DNA of 55,725 bases, from NCBI RefSeq assembly GCF_040222615.1, contig NZ_JAVKCQ010000165.1:1-55725 (forward strand), read 5' to 3'. Made by a program: the position numbers and the translations under genes. The DNA comes from Haliea sp040222615. Lineage in GTDB: Bacteria > Pseudomonadota > Gammaproteobacteria > Pseudomonadales > Halieaceae. This document shows, piece by piece, positions 34,330 through 41,065 of the stretch (the first letter of the stretch is position 1; each line of letters opens with the position of its first letter). The notes beneath the pieces are model-generated. The model had not been told where the DNA came from and ran no database searches. It saw only the letters and a list, made by a program, of their open reading frames with translations.

Positions 34330-34817
34330 CAGGCCTCACCGACCTCGCGCTGCCAGTCCCCCGACCGACCGCCGCGCTTTTCCGCCAGGCAGATCTCGCC
34401 GATGATCATGCCGCGATCGACGGCCTTGCACATATCGTAAATGGTCAGGGCGGCCACCGACGCGGCGGTCAAGGCCTCCATTTCCACCCCGGTTTTGCCC
34501 TCCAGTCGACAGCGCGCGGTGATATTCACGGCGCTGGCTGCGGTATCCAGGGAAAACTCGAGGTCGATACTGCTCAACATCAGGGGGTGGCAGAGGGGAA
34601 TGAGCTCCGAGCATTTCTTGGCTGCCTGGATGCCGGCAATGCGGGCCACAGTGAGCACGTCACCCTTGGCATGCGCCCCGGCCTGCAGCAACCGCATGGT
34701 CTCCGGCTCCATCGACACCCGCGCGGTTGCCACCGCCTCGCGCCGTGTTTCGGGCTTGTCCCCCACATCCACCATGCGGGCCGTGCCCGACGCATCCAGA
34801 TGCGTTAATTCCGCCAT
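34329..34817 (-). CDS. moaC: cyclic pyranopterin monophosphate synthase
   Basis: 162 residues from ATG at 34817, which gives the MAELTHLDASGTARMVDVGDKPETRREA start seen in E. coli MoaC (161 residues); an in-frame start 15 codons upstream adds no homologous sequence. KKCSELIPLCHPL, VNITARCRLEGKTGVEMEALTAASVAALTIYDMCKAVD carry the catalytic residues. It turns the MoaA product into cPMP in molybdenum cofactor synthesis. moaA is not in the window. The three moa genes sit upstream of the IorAB genes, a likely user of the cofactor. Confidence 0.97.
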   Translation of the reverse strand: MAELTHLDASGTARMVDVGDKPETRREAVATARVSMEPETMRLLQAGAHAKGDVLTVARIAGIQAAKKCSELIPLCHPLMLSSIDLEFSLDTAASAVNITARCRLEGKTGVEMEALTAASVAALTIYDMCKAVDRGMIIGEICLAEKRGGRSGDWQREVGEA

Positions 34818-34996
34818 TACCTGTTGACCCCCGTCACCTGTCGTGGCCGCGAGTGTATCCAATCAGCTGCCAGATTAACACCGACCCTGAGCGCTTGTGC
34901 CAGCCAGCATGGCCGCTTTGGCGCCTTGTCGCTTCCCCTGAATAGGGTAGAGTAGCTGCGAGACAAACACCCGATATCCGGCAAAGGACAGAGCAC

Positions 34997-36010
34997 ATGA
35001 GCAAGCTTTCCCTGGGACTGCAACTCGGCTACTGGGGCGCACAGCCGCCACCGAACCTGGTCGCACTGGCCCAGGAGGCCGAGGGTCTGGACTTTGACTC
35101 GGTGTGGGTGGCGGAATCCTGGGGCAACGACTGCTTTACCCCGCTGGCCTGGATCGGCAGCCAGACCTCGCGCATCCGCCTGGGGACCGCCGTCGCCCAG
35201 TTGTCCGCCCGCACCCCAACGGCCTGCGCCATGGCTGCCATGGCACTGGACCACCTGTCCGGGGGGCGCATGATCCTGGGCCTGGGGGTTTCCGGCCCGC
35301 AGGTCGTGGAAGGCTGGTATGGCGCGCCCTACAGCAAGCCGGTGACCCGTACCCGGGACTACGTCGAAATCATCCGCAAAGTGCTGGCCCGGGAGGAACC
35401 GGTAACCAGCGACAGCGAATTCTATTCCCTGCCTTTCCGGGGCCCCGGGGCCTGGGGCATGGGCAAGCCGCTGAAATCGATAGTACATCCACTGCGGGCC
35501 GACCTGCCTGTCTTTATTGGCGCCGAGGGTCCCAAAAACGTCGAGCAGACGGCGGAAATCGCCGACGGCTGGCTGCCCCTGTACTACTCACCCTATCGGC
35601 AGGAGGTCTACGCCGATCAACTGCGCAATGCCAAGCCCGGCTTTGAAATCCCCGCACTGGTTCTCTGCAACATCAATGACAACCTGGAAGAGGCGCTCTA
35701 CCCGGTCAAGGCCATGCTGGGCTTCTATATTGGCGGCATGGGCTCCAAAGCCCGGAACTTCCACAAGGAACTCATGGCTCGGATGGGCTTTGCGGACGAG
35801 GCAGAACAGATCCAGGAGCTGTTCTTTGCCGGTAAACGCGACCAGGCCATTGCCCTGGTGCCCGACCAGTTCGCCGACGAGATTTCCCTCTGCGGCCCCC
35901 GCGACCGGATCCGGGAAAAAATTCGCGACTGGGAAAACTCACCGGTCACCAGCCTGCTGATCAACGGTGACAGCACCTTGCTGCGCGACATGGCGGAGCT
36001 CGTCCTTTGA
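34997..36010 (+). CDS. LLM-class (F420-dependent type) oxidoreductase
   Basis: 337-residue luciferase-like TIM-barrel protein. LSLGLQLGYWGAQPPPNLVALAQEAEGLDFDSVWVAESWGNDCFTPLAWIGSQTSRIRLGTAVAQLSARTPTACAMAAMALDHLSGGRMILGLGVSGPQVVEGWYG is the standard first half of the group using coenzyme F420, although FMN-dependent members exist. ATG at 34997. Divergent from moaC with a 179-base gap. F420 use is usual in actinobacteria but has been noted in some uncultured gammaproteobacteria. No F420-synthesis gene is visible. Followed by the MFS gene. Confidence 0.88.
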   Translation: MSKLSLGLQLGYWGAQPPPNLVALAQEAEGLDFDSVWVAESWGNDCFTPLAWIGSQTSRIRLGTAVAQLSARTPTACAMAAMALDHLSGGRMILGLGVSGPQVVEGWYGAPYSKPVTRTRDYVEIIRKVLAREEPVTSDSEFYSLPFRGPGAWGMGKPLKSIVHPLRADLPVFIGAEGPKNVEQTAEIADGWLPLYYSPYRQEVYADQLRNAKPGFEIPALVLCNINDNLEEALYPVKAMLGFYIGGMGSKARNFHKELMARMGFADEAEQIQELFFAGKRDQAIALVPDQFADEISLCGPRDRIREKIRDWENSPVTSLLINGDSTLLRDMAELVL

Positions 36011-36066
36011 CCTGACCTGCACAGCAGTTATATTGGCGGGACATAAAAACACAAGGAACTCCGACT

Positions 36067-37368
36067 GTGAGCCAGATGGCACAGGATTACTCGCCCGGTT
36101 ACAAACGCTTTGTCCTGGTCATGCTCACCATCGTCTACGCCTTCAACTTCATCGACCGTCAGATCCTGGTGATCCTGCAGGAGCCCATCAAGGCTGACAT
36201 GGGCCTCTCGGATGCCCAGCTGGGCTTGCTCAGCGGCTTCAGTTTTGCCCTGATCTACGTCACCGCCGGCATCCCCATCGCCTACTGGGCGGACCGCGGC
36301 AACCGCCGCAACATCGTCTCCCTGGCACTGGCGGTGTGGAGCGGCATGACCGCCCTGTCCGGCTTTGTGCAGAACTACGGTCAGCTACTGGCGGCACGCA
36401 TTGGAGTCGGCCTTGGCGAAGCGGGCGGCAGCCCACCCGCACACTCCATGATCAGCGACTATTTCCCCCCGGAACAGCGTGGCCGGGCGCTGTCTTTTTA
36501 CTCGACCGGCATCTATGTCGGGATTCTGTTCGGCTTTATGTTTGGCGGCGTGATTGCCGAGGCGTTTGGCTGGCGCATGGCGTTCCTGGTAGTAGGCATC
36601 CCGGGAGTGCTGTTCGCCATTGTGTTGCGGTTCACGGTACGGGAACCGATACGGGGACGCTGGGACACCGCCGCAGAAACTGCCCAGCGGCCGACGTTTG
36701 CTGAAACCCTGGCGGTGCTGAAACAGCTACCATCGTTCTGGTATATCGCTGTGGGCTGCGCGTTGACAGCCTTCGTCGGCTACGGCGTAGGCAATTTCTT
36801 TCCCTCCTTCCTGATCCGCAACCACGGACTCAGCATTGCCCAGGTGGGCGTGGTGCTGGCCCTGGTCTCCGGTGTCGGCGGCGCCCTGGGCACCTACCTC
36901 GGGGGTTACCTCGGTGACCGTTTCGGCGCACGTGACCCGCGCTGGTACCTGTGGGTACCCATGTACGGCGGCCTGATCGCCTTCGGCCCCTACCTGTATG
37001 TATTGCTGACGGACAACACGACCCATCTCCTGGCCATCCTGGTGTTTACCAATATCCTCACTGCAATGTACCTGGGTCCCTGCATCGCCATGTCCCACGC
37101 GCTGGTCCCGCCCTCCATGCGCGCCCTGACCTCGGCGATCCTGTTCTTCGTGCTGAACATGATCGGGCTGGGGCTCGGCCCGTTCCTGACCGGCCTGACC
37201 AGCGATCTGCTGGCCCCCCGCTTTGGCGACCAGAGCCTGCGCTATGCCATGGTCCTGGCCTCCATGACGGGTCTGGTGGCGATCGCTCTGTTCTACCTCG
37301 GGGCCCGCAAGCTTCCCGCTGACCTGGCCAGGCGCGAAAGTGACCGCAATGCCCTGGCAGTGGCTTGA
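36067..37368 (+). CDS. MFS transporter, Spinster-like
   Basis: 433-residue carrier with 12 predicted membrane segments. FNFIDRQILVILQEPIKADMGLSDAQLGLLSGFSFALIYVTAGIPIAYWADRGNRRNIVSLALAVWSGMTALSG and the motif RIGVGLGEAGGSPPAHSMISDYFPPEQRGRA are typical of the Spinster-type group found in bacteria that degrade aromatic and steroid compounds. GTG at 36067 has AAGGAAC upstream; ATG at 36076 is an alternative. 56 bases after the LLM gene, with the MarR-type gene behind it. Substrate unknown, probably a hydrophobic or aromatic acid. Confidence 0.92.
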   Translation: MSQMAQDYSPGYKRFVLVMLTIVYAFNFIDRQILVILQEPIKADMGLSDAQLGLLSGFSFALIYVTAGIPIAYWADRGNRRNIVSLALAVWSGMTALSGFVQNYGQLLAARIGVGLGEAGGSPPAHSMISDYFPPEQRGRALSFYSTGIYVGILFGFMFGGVIAEAFGWRMAFLVVGIPGVLFAIVLRFTVREPIRGRWDTAAETAQRPTFAETLAVLKQLPSFWYIAVGCALTAFVGYGVGNFFPSFLIRNHGLSIAQVGVVLALVSGVGGALGTYLGGYLGDRFGARDPRWYLWVPMYGGLIAFGPYLYVLLTDNTTHLLAILVFTNILTAMYLGPCIAMSHALVPPSMRALTSAILFFVLNMIGLGLGPFLTGLTSDLLAPRFGDQSLRYAMVLASMTGLVAIALFYLGARKLPADLARRESDRNALAVA

Positions 37369-37443
37369 CCGAGCGTTCAATGGGCCGCGTCGCATGAACA
37401 CCGGGTTCGATTTCCAGTGCAACCCGCCGTGAAGGAAACCACT

Positions 37444-38418
37444 GTGTTACAAGCTGCGCTGGATACCGCGCGCCGAAACAACCTCGGCCACCGGCTGATC
37501 GCACTTGCCGACGATTTCTCTGCCAGGGTACTGGCAGCCTATCGCGACCAGGGGTATGCGGACATTCGCCCGGTCCACGGCGGGGTCCTGAGGAATCTCG
37601 GGCTGGAGGGCACCAGGCTCACGGTGTTGGCCGCACGCGCTGGCGTCACCCACAGGGCCATGGCGAAGCTGGTCGAGAATGTTGAATCCATGGGACTGGT
37701 GCGGAGACACCGGGATCCAACAGATGCGCGCGCCACCCTGATCACCTATACGCCGCGCGGAATTCAGCTGTTGCAGCACTCAAGCGCAATCATTGAGAAG
37801 ATCTATCGGGCCTATTCCAGGATTCTCGGCGCCGATGCCCTGCTGGCCCTGGAGGTCAATCTCTACGAGTTCCTGACCGCCCTGGACATCGAGATCGCGA
37901 GCAGTGGCCAGCAAGCCCTGCATTCCGTGCAGCCGGAAAGGCCGCGCAGCAACAGCAAAACCTACATATCACACAACATCGGCCGCTACTTGCAACTGCT
38001 GGGAGATGATTATCATCGGCGCTGCTCTGCCGTCATGGAGGCCGCCGGGTACACCGACGTACGGATCGACCACCTCGCCGTGGTCAGCCATCTGAGTGTG
38101 GCAGGCATGACCCTGTCCCGGCTTGCTGAATCTGCGGGTATTTCTCTCCAGGCGACGGGCAAGCAGGTCAGTTCACTGCAACGGCTGGGTTATCTCACCG
38201 TCACAGTAGACGCGCAGGACAAGCGGGTACGTCTGGTCACGTTCAGCCCCAGAGGCCGGGCGTTTATCGCCGCCCTGCTGGCTGCTTTCGCCGTCATTGA
38301 GAAGGACTACTGCCGCATCGTCGGGCGGCGAAAGCTCAAGCGCCTGCAACAGGACCTCGGGTACGCAGCCAAGGCGCTCAAGCTCCAGGTTCCGCTGTCG
38401 CATCCGGCAGGACAGTAA
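37444..38418 (+). CDS. tandem MarR-family regulator (two MarR domains in one chain)
   Basis: 324-residue DNA-binding protein carrying two MarR-type winged-helix domains in one chain. The first (about 12-140: LGHRLIALADDFSARVLAAYRDQGY..., TRLTVLAARAGVTHRAMAKLVENVESMGLVRRHRDPTDARATLITYTPRG) and the second (about 175-310: IGRYLQLLGDDYHRRCSAVMEAAGY..., MTLSRLAESAGISLQATGKQVSSLQRLGYLTVTVDAQDKRVRLVTFSPRG) are clearly duplicated, each with its own dimerisation helix and recognition helix. A linker of about 35 residues joins them. MarR proteins normally dimerise from single domains, so this chain may form a pseudo-dimer. GTG at 37444 is preferred because AAGGAA lies 7 bases upstream. It sits directly before the sulfatase gene. 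Confidence 0.9.
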   Translation: MLQAALDTARRNNLGHRLIALADDFSARVLAAYRDQGYADIRPVHGGVLRNLGLEGTRLTVLAARAGVTHRAMAKLVENVESMGLVRRHRDPTDARATLITYTPRGIQLLQHSSAIIEKIYRAYSRILGADALLALEVNLYEFLTALDIEIASSGQQALHSVQPERPRSNSKTYISHNIGRYLQLLGDDYHRRCSAVMEAAGYTDVRIDHLAVVSHLSVAGMTLSRLAESAGISLQATGKQVSSLQRLGYLTVTVDAQDKRVRLVTFSPRGRAFIAALLAAFAVIEKDYCRIVGRRKLKRLQQDLGYAAKALKLQVPLSHPAGQ

Positions 38419-38481
38419 GCCACCTCGCACCATTCACCGGCAATTGCCTCAGCCGCAGTACGCAAGCGTGTGACGCAGCGG

Positions 38482-38509
38482 TTGCAATATTTGATACCCA
38501 GTTTACTAT
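38482..38509 (+). promoter_or_regulatory. promoter/operator segment of the sulfatase gene (copy A)
   Basis: A 28-base segment, TTGCAATA at 38482 through TTACTAT ending 38509. A -35-like TTGCAA and a -10-like TACTAT lie 16 bases apart. The 16-base core ATACC...TTACTAT (38494-38509) recurs before the TonB receptor gene. The sulfatase start is 66 bases further on. It is probably both promoter and regulator-binding site. Confidence 0.6.
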
Positions 38510-38575
38510 TTGCAGTTCCTGTACTGGCCCGAGAACTGGCGCAGGCTGAACATCCGGCAAGTCGGAGATAATAAT

Positions 38576-40906
38576 ATGCAACTGCCCACTGTCTATGTCC
38601 TCACCAGGAACCGCGCTGTTTGGCGACTGTTACTGATTGCGATCCTGGTAGCCCCTGCTGCCGCAACGCCAGCTATCAGTGCGCCAGATACGAGGCCGAA
38701 GGTTGAAGTCCGGCAGCCACCGCAAGAGGCGCCGAACATCGTGGTGGTTCTGCTGGATGACGTGGGTTTCGGTGCTGCGAGCACCTTTGGTGGCCCCATC
38801 CACACCCCGACACTTGAACAGCTCGCTGAACGCGGCTTGCGTTACAACCGATTTCACACAACAGCGCTGTGTTCGCCGACCCGGGCATCCTTGCTGACCG
38901 GACGCGATCCCCACGTTGCCAATGTGGGCGCGGTGATCAACTCCTCCAATGCCTATGAAGGCTACCAGGGTATCTTGCGACCTGAGACCGCTAGCGTCGC
39001 CGAGCTGTTACGCAGCGCCGGCTACGGCACGGCTCTATTCGGAAAGTGGCACCTGGTGCCAGACTGGGAAGCATCGCCGATTGGACCTTTCGATCGCTGG
39101 CCCAGAGGTCAGGGCTTTGAGAAATTCTACGGCTTTCTCGGCGGCGAGACCGACCAGTTCGAGCCCACTCTGTATCAGGACACTACCGCGATACGCCGCC
39201 CGCCGGGAGCGAACTATCACCTGACCGAGGATCTGGCGGAACAGGCTGAGCGCTGGATAAGACTGCAGAACTCACTGGCGCCCGGAAGGCCGTTCTTTCT
39301 CTACTTTGCTCCCGGCGCAACCCATGCACCGCTGCAGGTACCAGAGCCATGGATCAGCCGCTATCGCGGGGCCTTCAAACAGGGTTGGGACGCACTTCGC
39401 GAGGAAACGTTTCGGCGCCAGAAGGCGCTCGGAGTGATTCCCGCCGCTGCCCGGCTCACAGCGCGCCACGAGGGTATTCCAGCCTGGGACAGCCTGGGCC
39501 CGGACGAGCAGATCGTGGCGGCGCGGATGATGGAGACTTTTGCCGGTTTCCTCAGTCACACCGACTCACAGGTCGGCCGAATAGTGGATACCCTGCAGAC
39601 ACTCGGCCTGTTCGACAACACCCTGTTCATCTACCTCGTCGGGGACAATGGCGGCGAGGGTGCCGCCGGTGCGGACGGAAGCATCAATTACCTGGGCGCC
39701 CTGCAGGGCATGCAGGAACCGCTCTCGCGACAGCTCGACCAACTTGACGCCATTGGCGGACCCGACAGCTTTGCGCTCTATCCCGCGGGCTGGGCGTGGG
39801 CTACCAATACCCCCTTCCAGTGGGTCAAGCAGATTGCATCCCATCTCGGTGGAACCCGCACGCCGATGGTCGTCAGCTGGCCACGCCGTATCCAGGACCA
39901 TGGGGGATTGCGCAGCCAGTTCTCGCATGTCAACGACATCGCTCCGACGATTCTCGATGCCGTCGGCCTGACGCTGCCTGAAACTGTGAGCGGAGCCAGG
40001 CAGCTGCCCATGGATGGCGCCAGCCTTCTGCCCAGCTTTACCGACCCCGAAGCTCCCGAGCACAAGCACACCCAGTATTTTGAAGTCCACGGCCATCGTT
40101 CGATATACCACGAGGGCTGGATGGCCTCGGCGCGCCACAGCATGCTGCCCTGGGATGTCGGGCTACCGGTAGCTCCCACCCCCTTCGCGGACGATGTCTG
40201 GGAGCTCTACCATCTGGAGCAGGATTTCAGTCAGAGCGAAGACCTGGCACAGGCAAGGCCAGACAAGTTGCGGTCACTCCAGGCGCTGTTTCACAGTGAA
40301 GCAGAGCGGGTCGGGATCCTGCCGCTGCGAAACGCCCTGGCGGTTCGCGGTGGTGCACCGCTGCCGAGTTTGCGCGGCGATCGCCAGCACTTCACTTACT
40401 ACGAAGGAGCAATCGCCATTCCGGAAAGCGGCGCACCTGGCATGCTCAATCGCTCCTGGGAGCTTGCGGCCGAACTGGTCGTGGCCTCTGATCCTGGCGG
40501 CCCCCCGAGGGGCGTCATTGCCACGCTGGGCGGCAGCGGTAGCGGCTGGTCCCTGTACCTGGATGCGGAGGGTCGGCCCGTATTCGAGTACCGGGTTTTC
40601 GAGGCCGCGAGCATCCGAATAGCCGGGAAGCACTCGCTTTTGCCGGGCGAACACAGAATCACCCTCGGCTTCGACTACGACGGCGGCGGTTACGGTCAGG
40701 GGGGCTTGTTCACCCTGAAGCCGGATGACGAATCGCCGGGGCAGCAGCGCACACCTGCGACACCGCCGGGCTTTTTCTCTATCGATGAGACCTTCGATAT
40801 CGGTGTCGATACCGGCTCACCTGCCGGAAGCTACCCGGCGGACTCTCCTGCTGGCTACCACCTCACTGGCGCCCGGATCGAGCGTGTAACGATCGAGCTG
40901 CGCTGA
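38576..40906 (+). CDS. secreted sulfatase (arylsulfatase type)
   Basis: 776-residue alkaline-phosphatase-fold sulfatase that hydrolyses sulfate esters. A signal peptide (about 10-30: NRAVWRLLLIAILVAPAAA) precedes NIVVVLLDDVGFG (metal-binding D61, D62). The formylglycine motif is C99-S-P-T-R103-ASLLTGR, so an FGE-type maturase must act on it. SKWHLVPDW in the family core reads FGKWHL here, followed by LVGDNGG. It is larger than many arylsulfatases, with a C-terminal extra beta region (about 600-776). ATG at 38576 has GGAG eight bases upstream; the open frame continues upstream from a TTG but without a ribosome site. The promoter segment is shared with the downstream receptor. Sulfated substrate unknown. 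Confidence 0.93.
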   Translation: MQLPTVYVLTRNRAVWRLLLIAILVAPAAATPAISAPDTRPKVEVRQPPQEAPNIVVVLLDDVGFGAASTFGGPIHTPTLEQLAERGLRYNRFHTTALCSPTRASLLTGRDPHVANVGAVINSSNAYEGYQGILRPETASVAELLRSAGYGTALFGKWHLVPDWEASPIGPFDRWPRGQGFEKFYGFLGGETDQFEPTLYQDTTAIRRPPGANYHLTEDLAEQAERWIRLQNSLAPGRPFFLYFAPGATHAPLQVPEPWISRYRGAFKQGWDALREETFRRQKALGVIPAAARLTARHEGIPAWDSLGPDEQIVAARMMETFAGFLSHTDSQVGRIVDTLQTLGLFDNTLFIYLVGDNGGEGAAGADGSINYLGALQGMQEPLSRQLDQLDAIGGPDSFALYPAGWAWATNTPFQWVKQIASHLGGTRTPMVVSWPRRIQDHGGLRSQFSHVNDIAPTILDAVGLTLPETVSGARQLPMDGASLLPSFTDPEAPEHKHTQYFEVHGHRSIYHEGWMASARHSMLPWDVGLPVAPTPFADDVWELYHLEQDFSQSEDLAQARPDKLRSLQALFHSEAERVGILPLRNALAVRGGAPLPSLRGDRQHFTYYEGAIAIPESGAPGMLNRSWELAAELVVASDPGGPPRGVIATLGGSGSGWSLYLDAEGRPVFEYRVFEAASIRIAGKHSLLPGEHRITLGFDYDGGGYGQGGLFTLKPDDESPGQQRTPATPPGFFSIDETFDIGVDTGSPAGSYPADSPAGYHLTGARIERVTIELR

Positions 40907-40950
40907 CAGGCTAAACATCTGAACCATTGACAGCCACCTGCGATGCGAGC

Positions 40951-40978
40951 TTGCAATAAATGATACCTCACTTACTAT
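40951..40978 (+). promoter_or_regulatory. promoter/operator segment of the receptor gene (copy B)
   Basis: 28 bases from TTGCAATA to TTACTAT, identical at 22 of 28 positions to the segment before the sulfatase gene, with the same 16-base spacing of TTGCAA and TACTAT. The 16-base core is at 40963-40978. It lies 88 bases upstream of the receptor start. Confidence 0.6.
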
Positions 40979-40993
40979 CAGGGAGCATGTGCG

Positions 40994-41009
40994 ATACCTG
41001 GTTTAGTAT
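40994..41009 (+). promoter_or_regulatory. third copy of the 16-base core (copy C)
   Basis: ATACC-TGGT-TTAGTAT, matching the cores of copies A and B at most positions but with TTAGTAT in place of TTACTAT and without the TTGCAA half. ATAC and GTAT here form a dyad. It begins 15 bases after copy B ends, the placing expected for a second, cooperative regulator site downstream of the promoter. Confidence 0.5.
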
Positions 41010-41065
41010 TGCCGGGGAATCCTGCAATTAGTCCCGCTTGACCCGAGCAACCGGAGATCCATGAA

